A DNA stretch of 64,000 nt from contig NZ_AOLP01000018.1 of the NCBI RefSeq assembly GCF_000337795.1, forward strand, positions 62,001-126,000, in the 5' to 3' direction. This document shows positions 16,621 through 25,480 of this stretch, piece after piece. The position numbers and the translations under genes were made by a program. Within the stretch, counting starts at the first letter, position 1. Each line of letters starts with the position of its first letter. The notes under the pieces were generated by a model that was given only the letters and a program-made list of their open reading frames with translations, had not been told where the DNA came from and made no database searches. The DNA comes from Haloferax denitrificans ATCC 35960 (GTDB lineage: Archaea > Halobacteriota > Halobacteria > Halobacteriales > Haloferacaceae).

Positions 16621-17907
16621 TTACTCGCCGCGGAGTTCGGCCATGTGGTCGATGCGGCGCTGGACGAGCGCCGCCGTGCCGATGTCGTGGCGGATGTGGA
16701 AGCCCTCGCCGGCGTCGGCGAGCGCGTCCTCGGCGAGTTCCTCAGCCTCGGCGATGCTGTCGGCGACGCCGACTACCGCGAACGACCGGGAGGTCGTCGT
16801 GTAGAGGCCGTCCTCGCGGTCGTCGACGCTGGCGTAGAACAGCAGGGCGTCGGCGTCCTCGTCCACCTCGACCGTGATTTCCGCGCCGGCCTCGGGGTCC
16901 GTCGGGTAGCCCTCGGGGACGGCGTACTTACAGACCGTGGCGGCCTCGGCGAAGTCGAGGTCGGGGAGCGACTCGCCCTCGCGGGCGGCCGTGAGCACGT
17001 CGATGAAGGGCGTTTCGAGGACCGGGAGCGTGTTCATCGCCTCGGGGTCGCCGAAGCGGGCGTTGAACTCGATGACCTTCGGCCCCTCGGTCGTGAGCAT
17101 GAACTGGCCGTAGAGGATGCCCTTGTACTCCGGGAGCGCCTCCACGACGGCCTCGATGACCTCGACGGCGGCCTCGTAGTCGCCGTCGGCCATGAACGGC
17201 AGGGAGGGCGTCACGTCGGTGTAACTGCCCATGCCGCCGGTGTTCGGCCCCTCGTCGCCCTCGTAGGCGCGCTTGTGGTCCTGCACGGCGGGGCTGACGC
17301 GGAACTCGCCGTCGGCGACGAACGCCTGAATCGTGAACTCCTCGCCGACGAGGCGCTCTTCGAGGACGACCCGCTCGTAGTCCGAGTCGCGGAGGTACGC
17401 CTTCGCCTCCTCGGGCGTCACCTGGTCGCCGATGACCTTCACGCCCTTGCCGCCGGTGAGGCCCGCGGGCTTGACCGCGAGGTCGCCGTCGTAGTCGTCG
17501 ATGTAGTCGCAGGCGGCCTCCATGTCGTCGAAGGTGGCGAAGTCGGGGTTGCCCGGAATCTCTTCGTCGCGCATGAACTGCCGCTGGAACGCCTTGTCCG
17601 TCTCGATGCGGGCCTCGGCGGCCTGCGGGCCGAAGGTGTAGATTCCCGCCTCGTCGAGGGCGTCGGCGACGCCAGCCGCGAGTCCGGACTCGGGACCGAC
17701 GATTGCGAGCGTCGCGTCGACGGACTCGGCGTAGGCGACGATGTCCTCGGCGGCGGTCTCCGAAATCGTCTCGAAGCCCTCGGCGAGGGCGGCGATGCCG
17801 GGGTTTCGGTTGCTGGCGCAGGCGTACAGGTCGCAGTCGGGGGCCAGCGCGCGGGCAATCGCGTGCTCGCGGCCGCCGCCGCCGACGAGAAGGACGGTCT
17901 CGCTCAT
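16621..17907 (-). CDS. purD: Phosphoribosylamine-glycine ligase
   Basis: 428 residues of the ATP-grasp family. The N-terminal domain starts VLLVGGGGREHAIARAL. The ATP-binding region has GLTGGKGVKVIGD and VVLEERLVGEEFTIQAFV, the active-site stretch is VQDHKRAYEGDEGPNTGGMGSY, and EFNARFGDPE coordinates metal. It makes GAR from phosphoribosylamine, glycine and ATP, step 2 of purine synthesis. Full length and intact; monocistronic by appearance. Confidence 0.95.
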   Translation of the reverse strand: MSETVLLVGGGGREHAIARALAPDCDLYACASNRNPGIAALAEGFETISETAAEDIVAYAESVDATLAIVGPESGLAAGVADALDEAGIYTFGPQAAEARIETDKAFQRQFMRDEEIPGNPDFATFDDMEAACDYIDDYDGDLAVKPAGLTGGKGVKVIGDQVTPEEAKAYLRDSDYERVVLEERLVGEEFTIQAFVADGEFRVSPAVQDHKRAYEGDEGPNTGGMGSYTDVTPSLPFMADGDYEAAVEVIEAVVEALPEYKGILYGQFMLTTEGPKVIEFNARFGDPEAMNTLPVLETPFIDVLTAAREGESLPDLDFAEAATVCKYAVPEGYPTDPEAGAEITVEVDEDADALLFYASVDDREDGLYTTTSRSFAVVGVADSIAEAEELAEDALADAGEGFHIRHDIGTAALVQRRIDHMAELRGE

Positions 17908-18084
17908 GGTCGCATACCCTGCGCACGGGAGTGTAAAGATTGCTCTTTATCGGCGGCGAAATAGGCACGATTGTGGTTATGTTCGGTCGGAAACGAGGGC
18001 GACTCGCTGTCCCACCCACGTGCCGCGCCGGTCACGACGGCTGTCTCCACGCCGCTTTAGTTGCCGGAGCGCCGACTCCGACGC

Positions 18085-20196
18085 ATGTCCGACCCGGTGG
18101 GACGCAACCGACTCGACGACGAGCAGAGCCCGTACCTCCGCCAGCACGCCGACAACCCGGTCAACTGGCAACCGTGGGACGAGACGGCGCTCGACGCCGC
18201 CCGCGAGGCGGACAAGCCCATCTTCCTCTCGGTCGGCTACTCGGCGTGCCACTGGTGTCACGTCATGGCCGACGAGAGCTTCTCGGACCCCGATATCGCC
18301 GAGGTCCTCAACGAGCACTTCGTCCCGGTGAAAGTCGACCGCGAGGAGCGCCCGGACCTCGACCGCATCTACCAGACCATCTGCCAACTCGTCACCGGCG
18401 GCGGCGGCTGGCCGCTTTCGGTCTGGCTCACCCCAGAGGGCAAGCCCTTCTTCGTCGGCACGTACTTCCCACCCGAACCGCGCCGCGGCGCGCCCGGCTT
18501 CCGCGACCTCGTCGAGAGCTTCGCCGAGTCGTGGCGGACCGACCGCGAGGAGATAGAAAACCGCGCCGAGCAGTGGACGAGCGCCATCACCGACCGACTG
18601 GAGGAGACGCCCGACGTGGCCGGCGAAGCCCCCGGTTCGGAAGTGCTCGACACCACCGTGCAGGCCGCGCTCCGCGGGGCTGACCGCGACCACGGCGGCT
18701 TCGGCGGCGACGGGCCGAAGTTCCCCCAACCCGGTCGCATCGACGCCCTGCTCCGCGGCTACGCCGTCTCCGGCCGCCGCGAGGCGCTCGACGTGGCGCG
18801 ACAGAGCCTCGACGCGATGGCCAACGGCGGCCTCCGCGACCACCTCGGCGGCGGCTTCCACCGCTACTGCGTCGACCGCGAGTGGACCGTCCCGCACTTC
18901 GAGAAGATGCTGTACGACCAGGCCGGCCTCGCCGCTCGCTATCTCGACGCCGCCCGACTCACCGGCAACGAGTCCTATGCGACGGTCGCCGCCGAGACGT
19001 TCGCGTTCGTCCGCCGCGAACTCACCCACGACGACGGCGGCTTCTTCGCCACCCTCGACGCCCAGTCCGGCGGCGAGGAGGGAACCTTCTACGTCTGGAC
19101 CCCCGACGACGTGCGCGAGCTCCTCCCCGAACTCGACGCCGACCTCTTCTGCGACCGCTACGGCGTCACGCCCGGCGGCAACTTCGAGAACAAGACGACC
19201 GTTCTGAACGTCTCGGCGACGACCGCCGACCTCGCGGAGGAGTACGACCTCGCCGAGTCCGAGGTGGAAGCCCGACTCGAAAAGGCCCGGAAAGCGCTGT
19301 TCGCCGCCCGCGAGGGACGCGATCGGCCCGCCCGCGACGAGAAGGTGCTCGCCGGCTGGAACGGCCTGATGATTTCGGCGTTCGCGCAGGGGTCGGTCGT
19401 CCTCGAAGACGACTCGCTCGCCGACGACGCCCGTCGCGCCCTCGACTTCGTGCGCGAGCGCCTCTGGGACGACGAGACCGAGACGCTCTCGCGGCGCGTG
19501 ATGAACGGCGAGGTGAAAGGCGACGGCTACCTCGAAGACTACGCCTTCCTCGCGCGCGGCGCGTTCGACCTCTATCAGGCGACCGGCGACCTCGCGCCGC
19601 TCTCGTTCGCGCTCGACCTCGCGCGGGCGACCCGCCGCGAGTTCTACGACGCCGACGCGGGCACGCTCTACTTCACCCCCGAGAGCGGCGAGTCGCTCGT
19701 CACCCGCCCGCAGGAGCCGACCGACCAGTCGACGCCGTCGAGCCTCGGCGTCGCCACGTCGCTGTTCTTGGACCTCGAACAGTTCGCGCCCGAGGACGGC
19801 TTCGGCGATGTCGCGGACGCGGTCCTCGGCTCGTTCGCCAACCGCGTCCGCGGCAGTCCGCTCGAACACGTCTCGCTCGCGCTCGCCGCCGAGAAGGCCG
19901 CCAGCGGCGTCCCCGAACTCACCGTCGCCGCCGACGAGGTGCCCGACGAGTGGCGCGAGACGCTCGCCTCGCGGTACCTCCCCGGCCTCGTCGTCTCCCG
20001 TCGCCCCGGCACCGACGAGGAACTCGACGCATGGCTGGACGAACTCGGATTAGACGAGGCCCCGCCAATCTGGGCCGGCCGCGAGGCGGCCGACGGCGAA
20101 CCGACCGTCTACGCCTGCGAGAACTTCACCTGCTCCGCGCCGACCCACGACCTCGACGAGGCGCTGGCGTGGTTCACGGCCGGTAGCGACGCCTGA
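18085..20196 (+). CDS. DUF255 thioredoxin-fold protein (YyaL/SPATA20 family)
   Basis: 703 residues from the ATG at 18085. The N-terminal thioredoxin-like DUF255 domain has NRLDDEQSPYLRQHADNPVNW and a redox-type CHWCHVM (C55, C58). It is followed by a long (alpha/alpha)-barrel-like region resembling N-acylglucosamine epimerase/cellobiose epimerase folds (EKMLYDQAGLAA, LAGWNGLMISAFAQ). The family occurs in all domains; biochemical function is not established. Full length, no frameshift. Confidence 0.9.
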   Translation: MSDPVGRNRLDDEQSPYLRQHADNPVNWQPWDETALDAAREADKPIFLSVGYSACHWCHVMADESFSDPDIAEVLNEHFVPVKVDREERPDLDRIYQTICQLVTGGGGWPLSVWLTPEGKPFFVGTYFPPEPRRGAPGFRDLVESFAESWRTDREEIENRAEQWTSAITDRLEETPDVAGEAPGSEVLDTTVQAALRGADRDHGGFGGDGPKFPQPGRIDALLRGYAVSGRREALDVARQSLDAMANGGLRDHLGGGFHRYCVDREWTVPHFEKMLYDQAGLAARYLDAARLTGNESYATVAAETFAFVRRELTHDDGGFFATLDAQSGGEEGTFYVWTPDDVRELLPELDADLFCDRYGVTPGGNFENKTTVLNVSATTADLAEEYDLAESEVEARLEKARKALFAAREGRDRPARDEKVLAGWNGLMISAFAQGSVVLEDDSLADDARRALDFVRERLWDDETETLSRRVMNGEVKGDGYLEDYAFLARGAFDLYQATGDLAPLSFALDLARATRREFYDADAGTLYFTPESGESLVTRPQEPTDQSTPSSLGVATSLFLDLEQFAPEDGFGDVADAVLGSFANRVRGSPLEHVSLALAAEKAASGVPELTVAADEVPDEWRETLASRYLPGLVVSRRPGTDEELDAWLDELGLDEAPPIWAGREAADGEPTVYACENFTCSAPTHDLDEALAWFTAGSDA

Positions 20197-20250
20197 AACG
20201 GGCGTTTCCCACCTCTGAGTTTCACCTCTACCTCTATCCTACTCTCACTC

Positions 20251-21495
20251 TCACTCCGGGTTCGCCGACTCGACGCCGACCACGACGCCTGACTCGCCCG
20301 TCTGGTGCGACGGTAGATACACGCGGTCTTCACCGACCGCCGCGGCGTACCCCATCTTCCCGTCGAGTTCCAGGGTCCACCGCGGGTCGCCGGAGTCGAC
20401 GTCGAGGGCGTAGGTGACCGCGTGGTCGTCGACCCGCGGGTTGTCGGTCGAAACGACGACCGACTCCCCGGTCACCGTCGGGTGCGTCCGGAGGTGGGTG
20501 TCGGCCTCGAACTCCCATCGGCGGCCCCCGTCTTCTCGCCCGAGCGCGACCGCCCGCCGTCCATCGGTGGCGAACACGGCGTCGTCACCGACCGCGAGTC
20601 GACCGAACCGCGAGTCGACCCGGTGGCTCCAGACCCGACTCCCGTCCGCCGAGTCGAGCGCCTGAACCGTCTGTTTCCCCGCGAGGTAGAGGCGGCCGTC
20701 GGCGGCGCTGACGGTGGCGAAGTTCTCGCCGCGAGCGGCCTCCCAAACCACCTCGCCGGTCTGGAGGTCGAGGGCCGCGACGACCGACGATTCGTCGTCG
20801 ACCGACTCGCTCTCGTCGCCGGTGAAAACCGACCCGACGTAGACCGTCCCGTCGACCACCGTGGGCGTCGTCAGGAAGGTGTGGTTCAGTTTGCTGTAGC
20901 GCCACTGTTCTTCGCCTGCCGTGTCGAACGCGACGATGTACTCCTGTTGAGCGAGACAGACCACGCCGTCCGCGGCGACGACTGGTCGGTTCACCGACCC
21001 GCCGAGGTCCGCCGTCCACCGTACGTCTCCGGTCCGGGCGTCGACGGCGTAGAGGCCGTGCCGCCCGGCGTCGCCGACGTAGACGGTCCCGTCGTAGACG
21101 ATGGGGGAACAGCCCGCGTACCCACCGCCGTGACTGTCGAAGACGGTTCGCCAGCGTTCTGTTCCCGTCTCGCGGTCGACGGCGAGGAGCGCCCCGATGT
21201 GGTACTTTCTGTCACCTTCGTCGGGGACGCCCGCCGCGAGGTACACCGTCTCGCCGACGACTGCGGGGGTCGACACCGGGCCGTCGTTCTCGACGCGCCA
21301 CGCCTCGGTCGGGTCGGTCACCGAGACGTGAGCGGCGTGGCGACGGTTGGCGGGAGTGGGGCCCTGTTGGGCCCACGCGGAGGCGTCGTCTTCTCCGGGG
21401 AGGGGGTTTACGGCGCGCGGGACACCGAGGTTCGAGGTGCTACAGCCAGCGAGGGCGGCGGCACCGAGGGACGCGAGGACCTGTCGACGTCTCAT
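20251..21495 (-). CDS. PQQ-like beta-propeller lipoprotein, Tat-type signal
   Basis: 414 residues from the ATG at 21495; a start at 21522 adds nine residues before the signal. MRRRQVLASLGAAALAGCS combines a twin-arginine motif and a lipobox Cys, so it is probably folded before export and then lipid-anchored. The mature protein has seven or so WD/PQQ-like blades (YLAAGVPDEGDRKYHIGALLAVDRETGTERW, VVALDLQTGEVVWE, VQALDSADGSRVWSH). Such propellers may be binding scaffolds or enzymes; no dehydrogenase ligand set can be identified by eye. Confidence 0.85.
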   Translation of the reverse strand: MRRRQVLASLGAAALAGCSTSNLGVPRAVNPLPGEDDASAWAQQGPTPANRRHAAHVSVTDPTEAWRVENDGPVSTPAVVGETVYLAAGVPDEGDRKYHIGALLAVDRETGTERWRTVFDSHGGGYAGCSPIVYDGTVYVGDAGRHGLYAVDARTGDVRWTADLGGSVNRPVVAADGVVCLAQQEYIVAFDTAGEEQWRYSKLNHTFLTTPTVVDGTVYVGSVFTGDESESVDDESSVVAALDLQTGEVVWEAARGENFATVSAADGRLYLAGKQTVQALDSADGSRVWSHRVDSRFGRLAVGDDAVFATDGRRAVALGREDGGRRWEFEADTHLRTHPTVTGESVVVSTDNPRVDDHAVTYALDVDSGDPRWTLELDGKMGYAAAVGEDRVYLPSHQTGESGVVVGVESANPE

Positions 21496-21570
21496 CACGT
21501 CGTCGTACTCGGTCGTGTCCAATCAGTCCACCGGCACAGCGCACACCGCGAGAAGGCGACCGAACCGCGC

Positions 21571-21951
21571 TCAGTTCGAGAGCTGGTCCGCGAGGTAGAC
21601 CGCAATCGGAACGTCTTCCTCTTCCACGAAGCGGGCGACCTCGTCGCCGTCGCGTTCGACGACGACCGTGGGGATGAGTTCGATGTCGTACTCCTCGACG
21701 AGCGGGCCGACCTTCGAGCCGTCGTCGGCCTTCTCGACGGGGTAGTGGTCGATTCGCTCGGCGGGGACGCCGGCGGCGTCGAGCGCCGCCGCGAAGTCGG
21801 GGAGCTGACCGCGGCAGTCGCCGCACCAGTCGCCGCCCCAGACCTTGAACGTGTAGTCTGCGGCCGCGAGGGCGTCCACTACGTCGGGGTGGGACGCCGC
21901 GTCCCACGCGGGGTTCGGTTGCATCGTTTCGAGCGTCTCGGCTTCGGCCAT
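21571..21951 (-). CDS. Thioredoxin family protein
   Basis: 126 residues from the ATG at 21951. The thioredoxin fold contains WGGDWCGDCRGQLPDF with the redox pair C43/C46 and the cis-Pro motif ELIPTVVVERDG. The CGDC centre is unlike the standard CGPC and suggests a specialised reductase or peroxide-related role. It lies between the PQQ lipoprotein and a cysteine synthase-like gene, giving a loosely thiol-related neighbourhood. Confidence 0.85.
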   Translation of the reverse strand: MAEAETLETMQPNPAWDAASHPDVVDALAAADYTFKVWGGDWCGDCRGQLPDFAAALDAAGVPAERIDHYPVEKADDGSKVGPLVEEYDIELIPTVVVERDGDEVARFVEEEDVPIAVYLADQLSN

Positions 21952-22096
21952 GGGAGGGCGTACCGGCCGCGCGGATTTAACGGGTGCGCTCGCGGCGGTG
22001 CTCGCCACCCGCGCTCGTCGCTGTCTCCCCCCGAGACGGTGGCCGTATCGTCCGCCTCCGCCAGTCGTTTAGTGTCGCGCCGTCAACGGAGGGTCG

Positions 22097-23017
22097 ATGG
22101 ACGACAGTATCCTCGACGCTATCGGGTCGCCGCTGGTCCGCGTCGACTCCCCCGAGGGGTCGACGGTCGCGGCGAAGATAGAGTCGAAGAACCCGGGCGG
22201 GTCGGCGAAGGACCGCCCCGCGCTGGCGATGGTCGAGGCGGCCGAGGAGGCGGGCGACATCTCGCCGGGCGACCACCTCGTCGAACCCACGTCCGGGAAC
22301 ACCGGTATCGGACTCGCCGTCGTCGCGGCGGCGAAAGGCTACGACCTCACAATCGTCATGCCGGACTCGATGTCGCCCGAGCGCCGCGAAATCATGCGCG
22401 CGTACGGGGCGACTATCGAGCTCGTCGACGGCGACATCTCCGCCGCGAAAGACCGCGCGGACGAACTCGAAGCCGAGGGCATGTACCAGCTCCGGCAGTT
22501 CGAGAACCCCGCGAACCCGGAGGCGCACTACCGGACGACCGCCGAGGAGATTCTCGAACAGGTGGGCGACCGCCGCATCGACGCCTTCGTCGCCGGCATC
22601 GGCACCGGCGGCACGATTTCGGGCAACGGCCGCCGCCTCGTCGAGGAGTTCCCCTCGATGCGCGTCGTCGGCGTCGAACCCGCCGAGAGCGCCGTCCTCT
22701 CGGGCCACGAGGTCGGAAACAACGACTTCCAGGGGATGGGGCCGGGCTTCGTCAGCCCCAACCTCGACACCGACCTCCTCGACGACGTGGAAATCGTCGA
22801 ACTCGCCGACGCCGAGGCCGAGTGTCGCCGCCTCGCCCGCGAGGAGGGCGTCCTCGTCGGCCAGTCGTCCGGCGCGTCGCTCCTCGCGGCCAAGCGCGTC
22901 GCCGAGCGACTCGCCGACCCCGACGCGGACGAGGCGGACCAACCGCTCGTCGTGACGGTCTTCTGGGACTCCGGCGAGCGCTACATGTCGACCGGGATGT
23001 TCGACGCCGACGAATAG
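22097..23017 (+). CDS. PLP-dependent cysteine synthase-like enzyme (CysK/CysM)
   Basis: 306 residues, fold type II PLP enzyme. The Schiff-base lysine is K38 in NPGGSAKDRPALAM, the phosphate/substrate loop is PTSGNTGIGLA, and the cofactor loop is GIGTGGTISGNGR. SGASLLAAKR and YMSTGMF close the family pattern. It should make cysteine (or a related beta-substituted alanine) from O-acetyl- or O-phosphoserine and sulphide. CysK, CysM and cystathionine beta-synthase-like members cannot be told apart reliably by eye. Confidence 0.9.
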   Translation: MDDSILDAIGSPLVRVDSPEGSTVAAKIESKNPGGSAKDRPALAMVEAAEEAGDISPGDHLVEPTSGNTGIGLAVVAAAKGYDLTIVMPDSMSPERREIMRAYGATIELVDGDISAAKDRADELEAEGMYQLRQFENPANPEAHYRTTAEEILEQVGDRRIDAFVAGIGTGGTISGNGRRLVEEFPSMRVVGVEPAESAVLSGHEVGNNDFQGMGPGFVSPNLDTDLLDDVEIVELADAEAECRRLAREEGVLVGQSSGASLLAAKRVAERLADPDADEADQPLVVTVFWDSGERYMSTGMFDADE

Positions 23018-23035
23018 TCGCTCGGCGGCCTGTTT

Positions 23036-23488
23036 TCACCGACCGAACTCGTCTTCCGCGACTCTGACGACGAGCGTTCGCTCCACGTCTCTGAGGTCGT
23101 AGTCGGGGACCGAGCCGTCGACGCGCGTCACGTACATCGGCTCGACGAGGCGGCCGTCTTCGACGCCGTAGATGGCGAGGTGGTCGCCGGTGTCTTCGGG
23201 CTGGACCTTCCCGTCTCGAATCTGTCGGGCGAGGTCGCGGGAGAGCCACTCGTCGGGCGAGACGGAGGGCTCGCGGACCAGCGAGAAGTCGGCGAACCGG
23301 ACGAGATACCAGTTGAGGTCGTTGAGAAGCGAGACGGCCGCGCCGAGGCTCACCGTGTCGACCGAAAGCGAGTTGTCGAACGGTTCGGAGATGTCGTAGG
23401 TCGAGAGCGCCGCGCGCGCGGTGTCGCGCGACAGCAGTTCGTACTGGAGGTGGGCGTCCTCCGCGCCGACGATACAGACCTGCGTCAC
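23036..23488 (-). CDS. Haloarchaeal conserved protein, probably DUF5804
   Basis: 150 residues, MTQVCIVGAEDAHLQYELLSRDTARAALSTYDI at the start. It is an acidic soluble alpha/beta protein with the conserved-looking stretch LNDLNWYLVRFADFSLVREP. I associate this sequence style with DUF5804, from memory only. No catalytic or metal motif stands out. It is convergent with the cysteine synthase-like gene (18 bp apart). Confidence 0.65.
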   Translation of the reverse strand: MTQVCIVGAEDAHLQYELLSRDTARAALSTYDISEPFDNSLSVDTVSLGAAVSLLNDLNWYLVRFADFSLVREPSVSPDEWLSRDLARQIRDGKVQPEDTGDHLAIYGVEDGRLVEPMYVTRVDGSVPDYDLRDVERTLVVRVAEDEFGR

Positions 23489-23530
23489 GTCGAGAGGGAG
23501 GGGCCGGACTCGGTAAAGCGGTTCCGGTAC

Positions 23531-23785
23531 TCAGGCGGTCGATTCCCACTCGGCGGCGCAGGACTCGTCGCAGAAGACGACGCGCTCGCGTTCGAGGGTT
23601 ATCTTGCCGGGCTTGTCGATGTCCCGTTCGAGGAGGAGCTGAAAGTGGGGCTCGCTCAGGTCGACGCGGGCGTGGCACGCCGCACACCGCTCGACGGTGT
23701 CGCTCCAGTCGGTCCGCGACGCTCGGTGGCTGACGCGCCACTCGGGGCCGGGGTGTCCGCGACCGGGACGCGATGTTTTCGACAT
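23531..23785 (-). CDS. Small zinc-finger protein (DUF7576-like)
   Basis: 84 residues with a spaced set of metal-binding candidates: CAACHARVDLSEPHF in the middle and VVFCDESCAAEW near the end (C-x2-C and C-x3-C). The N-terminus is basic and loop-rich. The arrangement resembles a treble-clef or MYM-like knuckle, as in haloarchaeal DUF7576 proteins. It precedes the DUF5804-like gene by 42 bp on the same strand, so a common transcript is likely. The 198 bp upstream (23786-23983) hold only an AT-rich promoter-like stretch. Confidence 0.7.
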   Translation of the reverse strand: MSKTSRPGRGHPGPEWRVSHRASRTDWSDTVERCAACHARVDLSEPHFQLLLERDIDKPGKITLERERVVFCDESCAAEWESTA

Positions 23786-23983
23786 GGGAGAACCCTAGCG
23801 CTCACGGTAAATAAAGCCATTTTTGTGCAATTGTTCATTCGAAACGAATCTAAACGGTCGCCGATTCGTGACTATGGTTGTCGTTTGCATGGTTCGTGTG
23901 TGCTCCGGTACCGCACCTCGATGGGTCGGGCGGCGACCGTCCTCGGGTCCCTCGTCGGCGACCCCCGTCTCGCGCTTCCACGC

Positions 23984-25159
23984 TCACTCGCCGTCCGGCG
24001 AGACGACCACCCGCTCCCGGGCGGCCTCGACCGCGAGGTCGAACAGGTCGTCGGGCTCCGCGGCCTCGACGGCCGACAGCGAGGCGTTCGTCTCGGGGAA
24101 ACTCGGTGCGACGCGCTCGCACCCGACGGGGAGCGTCGAGTCGTCGTAGGTGCCGAGGTCGCGGGCGGCCGCGACGATGTCGGTCTTGTCGCGGGTCAAA
24201 AGCGGGCGGTGGACGGGGTAGTCGACGGCGGCCTCGGTGACGGCGAGGTTCTCGCCGGTCTGACTCGACTTCTGGCCGAGCGATTCGCCGGTCACGAGCG
24301 AGTGGGCGTGTTCGTCGGTGGCGACCTCGGCGGCGATGGCGAGCATGGCGCGCCGAAGCGAGAGCATCCGGGTGTCATCGACGGTCTCCATCAGTCGCTC
24401 GACCGCGTCGCCGGCCGGGACGACGTGCACTCGCATGTCCGCGTTCGGGGCGCGGCGGGCGATGGTCCGAACCGTCTCGATGGCCCGCGCGCGGTGGTCC
24501 GCGCCGCCGTAGTCGCCCAAGTCGACGTAGACGGGGACGATTTCACAGCCGCGGCGCATCAGCTCCCACGTCGCCACCGGCGAGTCGATGCCGCCGGAGA
24601 CGAGCGAGACGGCCCGCCCCTGCGTCCCGAGCGGGAGTCCGCCCGGGCCGTCGAACCGCCGGACGGAGAGATACGCCGTCTCCTCGCGGCACTCGATTCG
24701 GTAGGTTCGGTCGGGGTCGTCGAGGTCCACGGGTGCGCCGGTCGCCTCGACGACGGCGCTCCCGGCCTCGCGTTCGAGGTCGGAACTCGTGAACGCGTGT
24801 TGGTCGGCGTCGCCGACGCGGTCGGCGTCGACGGCGAACGCCGCCCCGTCGGGATGGTCGGACGCGAGGCCGCGGCAGACCGCGACGATGTCGTCGAGGA
24901 CGGGGTCGCAGGCGACGCAGGGGCGCGCCCAGACGACGCCCGGCACCTCGGCGCAGGCGGCCGCGACGGCGTCGGCGTCGGCCACGTCGCGGACGAGCAG
25001 GCGGGACCACTCCCGCTCGACGCGGCCCGAGAGCGAGCGGTCGTCGAGGACCGCTTGGAGGTTCGTCCGCAGTCTCGCCTCCATCTTCGCCCGGACGCTC
25101 GAACTCTTCGTGCCCACCTCGCCGTAGCCGACGAGGACGACGTGCGCCGTCTGATTCAC
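23984..25159 (-). CDS. thiI: tRNA 4-thiouridine synthase ThiI
   Basis: 391 residues from the GTG at 25159 (VNQTAHVVLVGYGEVGTKSSSVRAKMEARL); the frame is open further upstream but without homology. N-terminal ferredoxin-like and THUMP domains (1-165) are followed by the PP-loop pyrophosphatase SLVSGGIDSPVATWELMRRG. SLGQKSSQTGENLAV is also typical. There is no C-terminal rhodanese domain, as in other archaeal ThiI. It adenylates U8 of tRNA for sulphur transfer; a role in thiazole synthesis is less likely without rhodanese. Confidence 0.92.
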   Translation of the reverse strand: MNQTAHVVLVGYGEVGTKSSSVRAKMEARLRTNLQAVLDDRSLSGRVEREWSRLLVRDVADADAVAAACAEVPGVVWARPCVACDPVLDDIVAVCRGLASDHPDGAAFAVDADRVGDADQHAFTSSDLEREAGSAVVEATGAPVDLDDPDRTYRIECREETAYLSVRRFDGPGGLPLGTQGRAVSLVSGGIDSPVATWELMRRGCEIVPVYVDLGDYGGADHRARAIETVRTIARRAPNADMRVHVVPAGDAVERLMETVDDTRMLSLRRAMLAIAAEVATDEHAHSLVTGESLGQKSSQTGENLAVTEAAVDYPVHRPLLTRDKTDIVAAARDLGTYDDSTLPVGCERVAPSFPETNASLSAVEAAEPDDLFDLAVEAARERVVVSPDGE

Positions 25160-25480
25160 GGTCGACGTTCTCCGCGGGCACCCTTCAGCGTCTCGTTTCG
25201 CGGGGCGCTCGCGCCCGGCGCGACACGGCTCCCCCAATCACTATTAGTGTTATATATCTGTAAATAGTACAATTTACTGAACCGTAGACAGACGGCGAAA
25301 CAATATAAACCGCTTAATAGATTTCACCCCGTCTCTGTCTCGTACGACCGCCGAACGGCCCGCAGGCGATTCGAGTCCATCTCGCTCGCTCGACGCCCGG
25401 TCGATGCTCGCCCGACCCACATCCGACCCGCGCCCGACCCGAACCCGACGCCCACTTGACGCCCACTTGACGCCCACTCG
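25160..25480. other. Intergenic region between thiI and ppk1 (321 bp)
   Basis: No gene is seen. It contains an AT-rich stretch (25239-25320) with back-to-back TATA-like elements (GTTATATATC at 25250-25259, AATATAAACC at 25302-25311) for the divergent genes. A C-rich 140-bp stretch of CCCGACC-like words follows, ending in three 11-bp tandem repeats just before ppk1. Confidence 0.6.
25447..25479 (+). repeat. Three 11-bp tandem repeats abutting the ppk1 start
   Basis: The unit GACGCCCACTT occurs at 25447-25457 and 25458-25468 and, with one change in the last base, at 25469-25479. The ppk1 ATG begins two bases later. Degenerate CCCGACC words precede it. Confidence 0.8.
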
